Shown here: positions 8,596-17,449 of the stretch, in pieces | Position numbering within the stretch: the first letter of the stretch is position 1 | Layout of the letters: each line of letters starts with the position of its first letter | DNA from: Streptomyces massasporeus | Lineage (GTDB): Bacteria; Actinomycetota; Actinomycetes; Streptomycetales; Streptomycetaceae | Direction: 5' to 3' | DNA length: 64,000 nt | NCBI RefSeq assembly: GCF_014648995.1 | Contig: NZ_BMSE01000016.1 | Coordinates: 62,001 to 126,000 of the forward strand | Made by a program: the position numbers and the translations under genes | Notes under the pieces: model-generated | Database searches by the model: none | What the model saw: only the letters and a program-made list of their open reading frames with translations | What the model was told of the DNA's origin: nothing

Positions 8596-9156
8596 ATGCA
8601 CTGCCCCTTCTGCAGGCACCCCGACAGTCGTGTCGTCGACAGTCGTACGACCGACGACGGCACATCGATCCGCAGGCGCCGTCAGTGCCCTGACTGCTCC
8701 CGTCGTTTCACGACCGTGGAGACGTGCTCGCTCATGGTGGTGAAGCGGTCCGGAGTCACCGAGCCCTTCAGTCGTACGAAGGTCATCAATGGAGTGCGCA
8801 AGGCGTGCCAGGGGCGGCCCGTCACCGAGGACGCACTCGCCCAGCTCGGCCAACGGGTCGAGGAGGCGGTGCGGGCCACCGGAAGCGCCGAGCTGACCAC
8901 CCACGACGTGGGGCTGGCCATACTCGGCCCGCTGCAGGAACTCGACCTCGTCGCCTACTTGCGATTCGCTTCCGTCTACCGGGCGTTCGACTCGCTCGAC
9001 GACTTCGAGGCGGCCATCGAGGAACTCAGGACGCAGACGGGGCACCCCGGCGCGGACGACGAAGACCGCGAGGACACGGCCGCGGGGGGCCAGGAAGACG
9101 ACCGCGGGTCCGGAGGGGCGGAACAGGTCCCCCAGCCCGCCGGCGCCGCCGACTGA
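8596..9156 (+). CDS. nrdR: NrdR, repressor of ribonucleotide reductase genes
   Basis: This 186-residue NrdR senses ATP/dATP and represses nrd operons. The N-terminal zinc ribbon is MHCPFC (Cys3, Cys6) and RQCPDC (Cys31, Cys34). It is followed by the ATP-cone domain, about residues 47-137 (VVKRSGVTEPFSRTKV to YLRFASVY). The C-terminal 30-40 residues are an acidic, Gly-rich tail longer than in enteric NrdR. The ATG has GGAG 6 nt upstream. It precedes nrdJ by 164 bp and is probably cotranscribed with it, under control of its own boxes upstream. Confidence 0.96.
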   Translation: MHCPFCRHPDSRVVDSRTTDDGTSIRRRRQCPDCSRRFTTVETCSLMVVKRSGVTEPFSRTKVINGVRKACQGRPVTEDALAQLGQRVEEAVRATGSAELTTHDVGLAILGPLQELDLVAYLRFASVYRAFDSLDDFEAAIEELRTQTGHPGADDEDREDTAAGGQEDDRGSGGAEQVPQPAGAAD

Positions 9157-9217
9157 CCGGCGGGCCGGACCCGGAAGGCAGCTCCGGGCCCGGCCGGGCG
9201 GCGGCGATGTGAAGACC

Positions 9218-9250
9218 TGTTGCGGGCGACGTGAGTGGGTGCCCGCAACA
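9218..9250. other. Hairpin between nrdR and nrdJ
   Basis: A perfect 10-bp stem (TGTTGCGGGC / GCCCGCAACA) encloses a 13-nt loop. A second, imperfect stem (GTGCC ... GGGGCAC) follows. The structure ends about 70 nt before the nrdJ start and may attenuate or process the operon mRNA. Confidence 0.5.
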
Positions 9251-9320
9251 CCAGACAGAACACCGTGCCACGGGAACAACGGGGCACTTCAGGGCGTTTT
9301 CGCCCGTACAGGGAGGCGGC

Positions 9321-12212
9321 ATGACAGAGACGGCGAGCGGTCCGGCACGGAGTTCCCGCGCCAAGAGCGCCAAGGCGAGCAAGGGCCTGCGTATCGAGCG
9401 CATCCACACCACCCCTGGGGTCCACCCCTATGACGAGGTGGCCTGGGAGCGCCGTGACGTCGTCATGACCAACTGGCGCGACGGCTCGGTCAACTTCGAG
9501 CAGCGCGGCGTCGAGTTCCCCGACTTCTGGTCGGTGAACGCGGTCAACATCGTCACCAGCAAGTACTTCCGCGGTGCCGTGGGCACCCCGCAGCGCGAGA
9601 CCAGCCTCAAGCAGCTGATCGACCGCATCGTGAAGACGTACCGGAAGGCCGGTGAGGACTACAAGTACTTCTCCTCGCCCGCCGACGCCGAGATCTTCGA
9701 GCACGAGCTGGCGTACGCCCTCCTGCATCAGATCTTCAGCTTCAACAGCCCTGTCTGGTTCAACGTCGGCACCAAGCAGCCCCAGCAGGTCTCCGCGTGC
9801 TTCATCCTGTCCGTCGACGACTCCATGGAGTCGATCCTCGACTGGTACAAGGAAGAGGGCATGATCTTCAAGGGCGGCTCCGGCGCAGGCCTGAACCTCT
9901 CCAGGATCCGCTCCTCCAAGGAGCTCCTGTCCTCCGGCGGCAACGCCTCCGGCCCGGTCTCCTTCATGCGCGGTGCCGACGCCTCCGCAGGAACGATCAA
10001 GTCCGGTGGCGCCACCCGCCGCGCCGCCAAGATGGTCGTCCTCGATGTGGACCACCCGGACATCGAGGACTTCATCGAGACCAAGGTCAAGGAAGAGGAG
10101 AAGATCCGCGTCCTGCGCGACGCGGGCTACGACATGGACCTGGGCGGCGACGACATCACGTCCGTCCAGTACCAGAACGCCAACAACTCGGTCCGTGTCA
10201 ACGACGAGTTCATGAAGGCGGTCGAGCAGGGCGGCCAGTTCGGGCTGCGTGGCCGGATGACCGGTGAGGTCATCGAGGAGGTCGACGCCAAGTCGCTCTT
10301 CCGCAAGATCGCCGAGGCCGCCTGGGCCTGCGCCGACCCCGGCATCCAGTACGACGACACCATCAACACCTGGCACACCTGCCCCGAGTCCGGCCGGATC
10401 ACCGCGTCGAACCCGTGCAGCGAGTACATGCACCTGGACAACACGTCCTGCAACCTGGCCTCGCTGAACCTGATGAAGTTCCTGAAGGACGACGGCAAGG
10501 GCAACCAGTCCTTCGAGGCCGAGCGCTTCCAGAAGGTCGTCGAGCTGGTCATCACCGCGATGGACATCTCGATCTGCTTCGCGGACTTCCCGACCCAGAA
10601 GATCGGCGAGAACACGCGCGCGTTCCGCCAGCTCGGCATCGGCTACGCCAACCTCGGCGCCCTGCTGATGGCCACCGGTCACGCCTACGACTCCGACGGC
10701 GGCCGCTCCCTCGCCGGTGCCATCACCTCCCTGATGACGGGCACGGCGTACCGGCGCTCCGCCGAACTCGCCTCGGTCGTCGGCCCGTACGACGGCTACG
10801 CCCGCAACGCCGACGCCCACAAGCGCGTCATGAAGCAGCACTCGGACGCCAACGACACGGCCGTCCGCATGGACGACCTGGACACCCCGGTGTGGGCCGC
10901 CGCCAGCGAGGCCTGGGGAGACGTGCTGCGCATCGGTGAGAAGAACGGTTTCCGTAACTCTCAGGCGTCCGTCCTCGCCCCGACCGGCACCATCGGTCTG
11001 GCGATGTCCTGCGACACCACCGGTGTCGAGCCCGACCTCGCACTGGTCAAGTTCAAGAAGCTGGTCGGCGGCGGCTCGATGCAGATCGTCAACGGCACCG
11101 TGCCGCAGGCCCTGCGCCGCCTGGGCTACCTGGAAGAGCAGATCGAGGCGATCGTCGCCCACATCGCCGACAACGGCAACGTGATCGACGCCCCCGGCCT
11201 CAAGCCCGAGCACTACGAGGTGTTCGACTGCGCCATGGGCGAGCGGGCCATCTCCCCGATGGGCCACGTCCGCATGATGGCCGCTATCCAGCCGTGGATC
11301 TCCGGCGCCATCTCCAAGACGGTCAACATGCCGGAGACGGCGACCGTCGAGGAGGTCGAGGAGATCTACTTCGAGGCCTGGAAGCTGGGCGTCAAGGCGC
11401 TCGCGATCTACCGCGACAACTGCAAGGTCGGTCAGCCCCTCTCCGCCAAGACCAAGGAGAAGGAGAAGGCGGAGATCACCGAGAAGACCGAGGAGACCAT
11501 CCGCACCGCGGTCGAGAAGGTCGTCGAGTACCGCCCGGTCCGCAAGCGCCTGCCGAAGGGACGTCCCGGCATCACCACGTCCTTCACCGTCGGCGGTGCC
11601 GAGGGCTACATGACCGCCAACTCCTACCCGGACGACGGTCTCGGTGAGGTCTTCCTCAAGATGTCCAAGCAGGGCTCGACCCTCGCTGGCATGATGGACG
11701 CCTTCTCCATCGCCGTCTCCGTCGGTCTCCAGTACGGCGTGCCGCTGGAGACGTACGTCTCGAAGTTCACCAACATGCGCTTCGAGCCGGCCGGCATGAC
11801 GGACGACCCGGACGTGCGGATGGCGCAGTCGATCGTCGACTACATCTTCCGCCGCCTGGCGCTGGACTTCCTGCCCTTCGAGACGCGCTCCGCGCTCGGC
11901 ATCCACTCCGCCGAGGAGCGCCAGCGTCACCTCGAGACCGGGTCGTACGAGCCGTCCGACGACGAGGTCGACGTGGAGGGGCTGGCCCAGTCGGCACCGC
12001 GCGCCCAGGAGCTGAAGGCCGTTGCCGCTCCGAAGGCCGAGGAGGCGGTCAAGCCCGCCCCGCAGCAGGCGCACACCAGCGCCGAACTGGTGGAGATGCA
12101 GCTGGGCATCCAGGCCGACGCCCCGCTGTGCTTCTCCTGCGGTACGAAGATGCAGCGCGCCGGTTCCTGCTACATCTGCGAGGGCTGCGGCTCGACCAGC
12201 GGCTGCAGCTGA
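9321..12212 (+). CDS. nrdJ: Class II, B12-dependent ribonucleotide reductase NrdJ
   Basis: This 963-residue adenosylcobalamin-dependent reductase makes deoxynucleotides with or without oxygen. The protein shows FSFNSPVWFNVG, SACFILSVDDSM, the substrate region SNPCSEY with NTSCNLASLNL, and SVLAPTGTIG in the barrel. A C-terminal Cys-rich tail (CFSCGTKMQRAGSCYICEGC) serves re-reduction. Class II actinobacterial enzymes have this length. The ATG follows GGGAGG by 4 nt; an upstream in-frame GTG is inside the intercistronic hairpin and is less likely. It lies downstream of nrdR under NrdR control. Confidence 0.97.
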   Translation: MTETASGPARSSRAKSAKASKGLRIERIHTTPGVHPYDEVAWERRDVVMTNWRDGSVNFEQRGVEFPDFWSVNAVNIVTSKYFRGAVGTPQRETSLKQLIDRIVKTYRKAGEDYKYFSSPADAEIFEHELAYALLHQIFSFNSPVWFNVGTKQPQQVSACFILSVDDSMESILDWYKEEGMIFKGGSGAGLNLSRIRSSKELLSSGGNASGPVSFMRGADASAGTIKSGGATRRAAKMVVLDVDHPDIEDFIETKVKEEEKIRVLRDAGYDMDLGGDDITSVQYQNANNSVRVNDEFMKAVEQGGQFGLRGRMTGEVIEEVDAKSLFRKIAEAAWACADPGIQYDDTINTWHTCPESGRITASNPCSEYMHLDNTSCNLASLNLMKFLKDDGKGNQSFEAERFQKVVELVITAMDISICFADFPTQKIGENTRAFRQLGIGYANLGALLMATGHAYDSDGGRSLAGAITSLMTGTAYRRSAELASVVGPYDGYARNADAHKRVMKQHSDANDTAVRMDDLDTPVWAAASEAWGDVLRIGEKNGFRNSQASVLAPTGTIGLAMSCDTTGVEPDLALVKFKKLVGGGSMQIVNGTVPQALRRLGYLEEQIEAIVAHIADNGNVIDAPGLKPEHYEVFDCAMGERAISPMGHVRMMAAIQPWISGAISKTVNMPETATVEEVEEIYFEAWKLGVKALAIYRDNCKVGQPLSAKTKEKEKAEITEKTEETIRTAVEKVVEYRPVRKRLPKGRPGITTSFTVGGAEGYMTANSYPDDGLGEVFLKMSKQGSTLAGMMDAFSIAVSVGLQYGVPLETYVSKFTNMRFEPAGMTDDPDVRMAQSIVDYIFRRLALDFLPFETRSALGIHSAEERQRHLETGSYEPSDDEVDVEGLAQSAPRAQELKAVAAPKAEEAVKPAPQQAHTSAELVEMQLGIQADAPLCFSCGTKMQRAGSCYICEGCGSTSGCS

Positions 12213-12236
12213 CGCCGAACGCCTGAGCCGATGACG

Positions 12237-12266
12237 GAGGGGCACCGCCTACGGGCGGTGCCCCTC
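12237..12266. terminator. Bidirectional terminator after nrdJ
   Basis: A perfect 13-bp stem (GAGGGGCACCGCC and its complement) has a TACG tetraloop. It lies between the convergent nrdJ and TerD-like genes. Confidence 0.85.
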
Positions 12267-12295
12267 TCGTCGTACGCGCCTCGTCCGCGACCAGG

Positions 12296-12829
12296 TCAGG
12301 GCCGGTGCGCCGCGCCCATCGTCCTGGTGAAGTCCACCGGGTCGCCCTCGAAACCACGGAGTCCGGAGCGCAACTCCCATGGGCCGGAGCCTTCCCGCAC
12401 GAACTCCGCGACCGTCGCCGCCGTCGCTCCCAGGACGTCACCGAAGTCGCCCTCCGCCAGGACGGTGTACCCCTCGCGGATACGCAGTCCGGGGTTGCGC
12501 ACGCTGACGAAGGTGCGCTCCGCCGGGCGTTGCTGAATGACGACACCCACCACCACGCGGGCGTAGCGGGCGTCGAGCCGGTCGAGCTCCAGCGTCATGA
12601 CTTCGTCGTAGCCGAAGCCCTGACCGTCCTTGCTGTCCCGGTCGAGCGTGATGGTGCCGTCGGGGGAGCGGCTGTCGAAGTGCACCAGGTACGCGGCGTC
12701 GCCGTGCGGGTCGCCCGCCGTATAGGTCGCCGCGACCAGGTCCAGATCGGTGGACGGCTGCCCCGCCGGGCTGGGATCCCACCGCACAGCGATCTCGACC
12801 TTGCGAAGCCCCTTGTTGAGCCCGTCCAC
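12296..12829 (-). CDS. TerD family protein
   Basis: This 177-residue protein has one TerD domain, a calcium-binding fold found in tellurite-resistance and stress proteins. The strand pattern is typical: VEIAVRWDPS, DLDLVAATYT, DSRSPDGTITLDRDSKDGQG (acidic metal-binding loop), ELDRLDARYARVVVGVVI, and a closing W near the C terminus (WELRSG). The GTG start (VDGLNKGL) is chosen because AAGGGGA precedes it by 5 nt and homologues begin at this point; an upstream in-frame ATG adds 23 non-homologous residues. It is a single gene without the other ter genes, so the tellurite link is only by family. Confidence 0.85.
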   Translation of the reverse strand: MDGLNKGLRKVEIAVRWDPSPAGQPSTDLDLVAATYTAGDPHGDAAYLVHFDSRSPDGTITLDRDSKDGQGFGYDEVMTLELDRLDARYARVVVGVVIQQRPAERTFVSVRNPGLRIREGYTVLAEGDFGDVLGATAATVAEFVREGSGPWELRSGLRGFEGDPVDFTRTMGAAHRP

Positions 12830-12983
12830 CAGAGTCCCCTTCCCCGTTCGACCTGTCCGTCGGCCCCAACTGCCGGGCGCACATGACTGTTTGTCCATCC
12901 TGCCACGCGAGGGGGTGCGGGCGTGGAGGAGCGGTCCAGCCGAGAGTGACCGACGCCACGCTTCCTGGCCTTACCATGGCGCG

Positions 12984-13589
12984 GTGCTGGTCAAGTGGAT
13001 TCGCTGCACCGTGGTGGACCGCCGCGGTTTCGAGCGGGGGCAGCGGAAGTGGGCGGGGCTTCTGGGGGAGCCGGGGTTTCGCGGGCAGGGGGGTGGCTGG
13101 AGCCGGGGGCGGCCGGATGTGGCGCACATCTTCGCGTTCTGGGAGAGCCGCGCCTTCTACGACTCCTTCATGGCACGGTCCCACGACCGGCTCGCGTCGA
13201 CCCAGGCGGGCACGTTCAAGGACGCCCAGGTCAGACTCTTCGACTACCGCTTCGACGTGAAGACCGGTTTCGAACCGCGCTTCACGGACGCCGACCTGCT
13301 CCGGGTGGCGCTCTGCCGCATCCACGAGGAGCGGGCCGAGCACTTCGTGCTGATGCAGGAAAAGGTCTGGAACCCGGCGATGGCGGGCTCGCCCGGCATG
13401 GTGCGCGGGCTGTTCGGCGAGGCGCCCGGGAACGAGTTCATGGTGCTGTCGATGTGGCGCTCGGCCGCCGAGCACGGCAAGTACCGCACGGAACGTGTGG
13501 AACGGCTCGCCCTGAGGGCTCAGACGGAGGCGGACGTGGCGGCGCTCACCGGGGACGTCGTGGACATGGAATCGAGCTGGACGGTCTGA
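12984..13589 (+). CDS. YdbC-like protein (DUF4937)
   Basis: This 201-residue protein contains two ferredoxin-like halves. The first (about residues 1-85) has VKWIRCTV, ER.QRKWAGL and AHIFAFWESRAFYDSFMARSHDRL. The second (about 100-195) has a similar FMVLSMWRSAAEHGKY element. The pattern resembles YdbC/DUF4937 and dimeric alpha-beta barrel monooxygenase-like proteins. No catalytic function is established. The GTG start is the first codon that keeps the conserved LVKWIRC start. It diverges from the TerD-like gene. Confidence 0.7.
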   Translation: MLVKWIRCTVVDRRGFERGQRKWAGLLGEPGFRGQGGGWSRGRPDVAHIFAFWESRAFYDSFMARSHDRLASTQAGTFKDAQVRLFDYRFDVKTGFEPRFTDADLLRVALCRIHEERAEHFVLMQEKVWNPAMAGSPGMVRGLFGEAPGNEFMVLSMWRSAAEHGKYRTERVERLALRAQTEADVAALTGDVVDMESSWTV

Positions 13590-13769
13590 TTCCGACCGGT
13601 CTCGACCGCTTCTCCGGATGCTCGGACACGGGCCCTGTGACGCCGGGTGGGCGCGGACGGAGTCATTTCGTCCGTACAAGCGTGCGACCGGTGTGACCTG
13701 TGGTGCAGGAATCGTGTGACCTACGCCGTATGGGTGCGGGGGGAGTGCTCCACCGGACCTCACCCGATC

Positions 13770-13775
13770 TAGGGT
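13770..13775 (+). promoter_or_regulatory. Candidate -10 (TAGGGT) for leaderless histidine phosphatase mRNA
   Basis: TAGGGT is 6 nt from the ATG and there is no ribosome binding site, the signature of a leaderless transcript. Upstream, GTGTGACCT occurs twice, at 13691 and 13714. Confidence 0.6.
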
Positions 13776-13781
13776 CTTGGC

Positions 13782-14441
13782 ATGGCACGACCACGGCGCA
13801 TCGTCCTTGTCCGGCACGGCGAATCAACGGGCAATGTTGATGACTCCGTCTACGAGCGTGAACCCGACCACGCCCTCGCGCTGACCGAGCGCGGCCGGCG
13901 GCAGGCGGAGGCGACGGGAGAGCAGCTGCGCGAGCGGTTCGGCGACGAGCACGTCAGCGTGTACGTCTCCCCCTACCGGCGTACGCACGAGACCCTGCGC
14001 GCGTTCCACCTCGACCCTGGACTCATACGAGTGCGCGAGGAGCCGCGGCTGCGTGAGCAGGACTGGGGCAACTGGCAGGACCGGGACGAGGTCCGCCTCC
14101 AGAAGGCCTACCGGGACGCGTACGGCCACTTCTTCTACCGATTCGCCCAGGGCGAGTCCGGCGCCGACGTCTACGACCGGGTCGGCGGCTTCCTGGAGAG
14201 CCTGTTCCGCAGCTTCGAGGACCCCGACCACCCGCCGAACGTCCTCATCGTCACCCACGGCCTGGCGATGCGGCTGTTCTGCATGCGGTGGTTCCACTGG
14301 ACGGTCGCGGAGTTCGAGTCGCTGTCGAACCCGGGGAACGGCGAGGTGCGGATGCTCGTTCTGGGGGACGACGGCAAGTACACCCTCGACCGGCCGTTCG
14401 ACCGTTGGCGAGATCCCGAGCCGTACGGGATCACCGGATAG
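13782..14441 (+). CDS. Histidine phosphatase family protein (phosphoglycerate mutase-like)
   Basis: This 219-residue member of the histidine phosphatase superfamily has the catalytic LVRHGES motif at residues 8-14, YVSPYRRTHET near residue 65, and the second catalytic histidine in IVTHGLAMR near residue 160. The RFAQGESGADVYDRV segment is typical of actinobacterial members. The substrate is unknown; a general phosphatase role is likelier than glycolytic mutase. The gene stops 12 bp before the ADP-ribosylglycohydrolase gene and probably shares its transcript. Confidence 0.88.
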   Translation: MARPRRIVLVRHGESTGNVDDSVYEREPDHALALTERGRRQAEATGEQLRERFGDEHVSVYVSPYRRTHETLRAFHLDPGLIRVREEPRLREQDWGNWQDRDEVRLQKAYRDAYGHFFYRFAQGESGADVYDRVGGFLESLFRSFEDPDHPPNVLIVTHGLAMRLFCMRWFHWTVAEFESLSNPGNGEVRMLVLGDDGKYTLDRPFDRWRDPEPYGITG

Positions 14442-14453
14442 AGTGGCAGGGCG

Positions 14454-15359
14454 ATGACCGCTGATTCCTCCCCCGACGTGCGCCTGGAGCGCGCCCTGGC
14501 CTGCCTGCGCGGACTGTCCGTCGGAGACGCCCTCGGCTCCCAGTACTTCGTGCCGGTGAACTACCCGCTGCTGAAGCGCCGCGAGGTGCCCTCCGGACCG
14601 TGGCAGTGGACGGACGACACGGAGATGGCCGGCTCGGTCGTCGCCGTCCTGGCCGCCCACCACCGCATCGACCAGGACGCCCTGGCGCACTCCTTCGCCG
14701 AGCACCACGACTTCGACCGGGGCTACGGTCCCGCGGTCAACCGTCTGCTGCGGCTCGTCCGGGAGGGTGGCGACTGGCGGGAACTGGCCGCCGCGCTCTT
14801 CAAGGGGCAGGGGTCCTGGGGCAACGGCGCGGCGATGCGGATCGCTCCGCTGGGGGCCTGGTACGCGGACGATCCGGAGCAGGCGACCCACCAGGCGGAG
14901 ATCTCGGCCTACCCCACCCATCAGCATCGCGAGGCCGTCGTCGGGGCCATGGCCGTCGCCGCGGCAGCGGCGTTCGCCGCCGCCCCCGAGGGGCCGCCCG
15001 GAGCCGAAGCCCTCCTCGACGGTGTCATCGACCTGGTACCGAAGAGCGCCGTGGGCGCGGGACTCCGCAGGGCGCGGGACATGCTCGACTACGGCGACCC
15101 GGGCACGGTCGCGGCGGTACTGGGGTGCGGGCGGCGGACGACCGCCCACGACACCGTTCCCTTCGCCCTCTGGTCGGCGGCGAGGAGCCTCGGCGATTAC
15201 GAGCGGGCGTTCTGGACGACCGCCCAGGTCGGCGGGGACGTCGACACCACGTGCGCCATTGTCGGCGGCGTCATCGCCTCGGGGAAGGCGGGGGCACCGC
15301 CCGCCGAATGGGTCGAGCGGACGGAGCCGCTCCCGGACTGGGTGCCCACGTCGGCCTGA
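14454..15359 (+). CDS. ADP-ribosylglycohydrolase family protein (DraG/MacroD-type ARH)
   Basis: This 301-residue protein should remove ADP-ribose from proteins or small molecules using two magnesium ions. The family motifs are complete: SVGDALGSQYF near residue 22, the metal-binding QWTDDTEMA near residue 51, GNGAAMRIAPLG near 122, and GGDVDTTCAIVGG near 260. Length is typical. It lies 12 bp behind the phosphatase gene. A TAGAGT hexamer overlapping the preceding stop could serve as its own -10, 9 nt before ATG. The target is unknown. Confidence 0.9.
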   Translation: MTADSSPDVRLERALACLRGLSVGDALGSQYFVPVNYPLLKRREVPSGPWQWTDDTEMAGSVVAVLAAHHRIDQDALAHSFAEHHDFDRGYGPAVNRLLRLVREGGDWRELAAALFKGQGSWGNGAAMRIAPLGAWYADDPEQATHQAEISAYPTHQHREAVVGAMAVAAAAAFAAAPEGPPGAEALLDGVIDLVPKSAVGAGLRRARDMLDYGDPGTVAAVLGCGRRTTAHDTVPFALWSAARSLGDYERAFWTTAQVGGDVDTTCAIVGGVIASGKAGAPPAEWVERTEPLPDWVPTSA

Positions 15360-15715
15360 CGCAGGACTCGCGCCTCGTTCGGAAACTCTCCGTACATCCT
15401 GGGAACTCTCCGTGATCGGCCGTCCGTTGTTCCGGCATCCGCTGTGTCACTGTCGGGGCGTGCACACGCCGGACGTCCGTGTTCGTGGAGAGGGGGGTGG
15501 TCATGGAGGTGCTGCCTGCTGTTCTGATCGGCTGGTGCGGCGCTGTCACGCGTCGTGGGTGTCGCGCGAGGGCAGCCGTGCTGCCGGTCTCGCGGTCCGT
15601 CCCTCGCCTGCGACCCGCCCCGCCGCAGCCGAGCACGAACCGGCCCGGCAGCCGCCGGCGGGACTGTGCTGCACCCTTCGGTGAGGCTCCGGAGCCGGTT
15701 CGTGGTGCTCCTGCG
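15360..15715. other. Convergent gap between ADP-ribosylglycohydrolase and MFS genes
   Basis: The gap holds two direct copies of AACTCTCCGT 20 bp apart (15384 and 15404) and a short dyad GGCGTG-CA-CACGCC at 15457-15470. Open frames here lack support as genes. Confidence 0.4.
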
Positions 15716-17263
15716 TCAGCCGAGTCCTGGTCCGGCAGAACCGGAGAGGGCCTCCAGGTCGCTCTTGCGGACCCGGATCACCAACCAGGCCGTTGCCAAA
15801 GCGAGGACGGCCATCGCGGCGGCCGGGATGAACGCCGTCGAGATCCCGTGGGCCAGCACCTCGTGCCCCCACGGCGCGGGCAGCTGGTGGGTCCTGGCGA
15901 ACTCCGCCTTCTGCTCCGCCGTCCCCTCGGCCATGAACTGCGGAAGCTGCTTCTCGGCCTCGTTCTTCGTCGCCGTGCCGAAGACGGTCGTGAGGATGGA
16001 CAGGCCCAGCGATCCGCCCACTTGCTGAGTCGTGTTGAGCAGCCCGGAGGCCGCGCCCGCCTCGTGCGGGGCGACGCCGGAGACGGCGGTGAGCGTCAGC
16101 GTCACGAAGTTCAGCCCCATGCCGAAGCCGAACACCAGCATCGGGCCGAGGACACCACCGACGTACGAGCTGTCGGAGCTGATGAGTGCCTGCCAGGCCA
16201 GCCCGGTCATCGCGAGCGCGGAGCCCACGAGCATGAAGGGCTTGGGGCCCAGTACCGGCAGGAACCGCTGCGACAGACCGGCGCCGAGCGCGATCACGAC
16301 CGTCACGGGCAGGAAGGCGAGCCCCGCCTGGATCGGGCTGTACCCGAGCACGTTCTGCACGAACAGCACGATGTAGAAGAACATGCCGAACATCGCCGCA
16401 GCGAGGCTCAGCATGATCACGTATGTGCCCGAGCGGTTGCGGTCGGCGAACATCCGCAGCGGGGTGATCGGCTCCTTGGCCCGGGATTCGATGACCCCGA
16501 AGGCGAGCAGCAGCAGCACGGCGGCGGCGAAGGACCCGATGGTGAGGCGGTCCTTCCAACCCTCGTCCGCGGCGCGGATGAAGCCGTAGACGAGGGACGC
16601 CATACCGGCGGTCGAGGTCACGGCGCCCGCGATGTCGAAGCGGGCCGAGTGCCGTTCGGACTCGCTGATGTAGAGCGGGGTGAGCACGGCTATCAGTACG
16701 CCGATCGGCACGTTCACGAAGAGCACCCAGCGCCAGTCGAGCCACTCGGTGAGCATGCCGCCCGCGAGCAGGCCGATGGCGCCACCGCCCGCGGAGACAG
16801 CGGCGAAGACACCGAAGGCCCGGTTGCGCTCCGGCCCCTCGGGGAACGTGGTGGTGATGAGCGCCAGCGAGGTGGGCGAGGCGATCGCGCCCCCCACGCC
16901 CTGCAGGACCCGGGCGGCCAGCAACTGCCAGGGTTCCTGGGCCAGCCCGCCGAGCAGCGAGGCCAAGGTGAACAGGAGGATGCCGGTCATGAAGACCCGG
17001 CGCCGTCCGAGGATGTCACCGGCGCGGCCGCCGAGGAGAAGCAGGCCGCCGAAGGTGAGGGTGTAGGAGCTGACGACCCAGGTGAGGTCGGTGGTGCTGA
17101 ACTCGAGCGCTTCTTGAATGTGCGGGAGTGCGATGTTCACAATCGTCGCGTCGAGTACCACCATGAGTTGGCAGGCCGCGATGACGGCGAGCGCTATGCC
17201 GGGGCGTCCTTGTCGGCGTGCCGCGCCTGGCTTGTGATCTTGGAGCAATGGAGAGGTTGTCAC
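15716..17263 (-). CDS. MFS drug exporter, DHA2 (EmrB/QacA) family
   Basis: This 515-residue inner-membrane proton antiporter has about 14 predicted membrane helices, matching the DHA2 family. Diagnostic pieces are the TM1 motif MVVLDATIVNIALPHI, the GGRAGDILGRRRVF loop between TM2 and TM3, and the antiporter motif C-like ALGGAIASPTS region. The GTG start (VTTSPLL) lies 24 bp from the nearer operator palindrome. The divergent TetR gene and the paired operators suggest substrate-induced export. The substrate cannot be predicted. Confidence 0.93.
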   Translation of the reverse strand: MTTSPLLQDHKPGAARRQGRPGIALAVIAACQLMVVLDATIVNIALPHIQEALEFSTTDLTWVVSSYTLTFGGLLLLGGRAGDILGRRRVFMTGILLFTLASLLGGLAQEPWQLLAARVLQGVGGAIASPTSLALITTTFPEGPERNRAFGVFAAVSAGGGAIGLLAGGMLTEWLDWRWVLFVNVPIGVLIAVLTPLYISESERHSARFDIAGAVTSTAGMASLVYGFIRAADEGWKDRLTIGSFAAAVLLLLAFGVIESRAKEPITPLRMFADRNRSGTYVIMLSLAAAMFGMFFYIVLFVQNVLGYSPIQAGLAFLPVTVVIALGAGLSQRFLPVLGPKPFMLVGSALAMTGLAWQALISSDSSYVGGVLGPMLVFGFGMGLNFVTLTLTAVSGVAPHEAGAASGLLNTTQQVGGSLGLSILTTVFGTATKNEAEKQLPQFMAEGTAEQKAEFARTHQLPAPWGHEVLAHGISTAFIPAAAMAVLALATAWLVIRVRKSDLEALSGSAGPGLG

Positions 17264-17286
17264 TATGGGTCCCCCACGAGTGCTTT

Positions 17287-17306
17287 AGTGAACGCTGGCG
17301 TTCACT
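17287..17306. promoter_or_regulatory. TetR operator, MFS-proximal
   Basis: A perfect dyad AGTGAACGC-TG-GCGTTCACT, with 9-bp arms, lies 24 bp upstream of the MFS start. It is repeated 48 bp away. Confidence 0.85.
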
Positions 17307-17334
17307 GCCGCGTCAACGGTAGTGAGTCCCCGAC

Positions 17335-17354
17335 AGTGAACGCAAGCGTTCACT
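17335..17354. promoter_or_regulatory. TetR operator, regulator-proximal
   Basis: A perfect dyad AGTGAACGC-AA-GCGTTCACT has the same arms as the first operator. The 48-bp start-to-start distance puts the two on nearly the same face of the helix. Confidence 0.85.
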
Positions 17355-17449
17355 TAGACGTCGTCGGTCGGCACGTCCCCCTGTATGGCCGTCCGGCGCG
17401 TCTCTCATCCCCGGAATTTCCGCTTCCTCTGCTCGTTGGAGAGAGTCAG

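Noticed and set aside
8976..12245. 1089-codon open frame antisense to nrdJ
   Set aside because: It is the complement of a strongly conserved gene; its composition is that of a GC-rich shadow frame (Gly, Arg, Val, Asp, Leu-rich) with no domains.
13682..13722. GTGTGACCT direct repeats as a Crp-like site
   Set aside because: They are direct, not inverted, and do not fit GTG-N6-CAC symmetry.
15479..17449. In-frame extension upstream of the TetR gene
   Set aside because: It is antisense to the MFS exporter and crosses both operators; the TetR domain starts after 17450.
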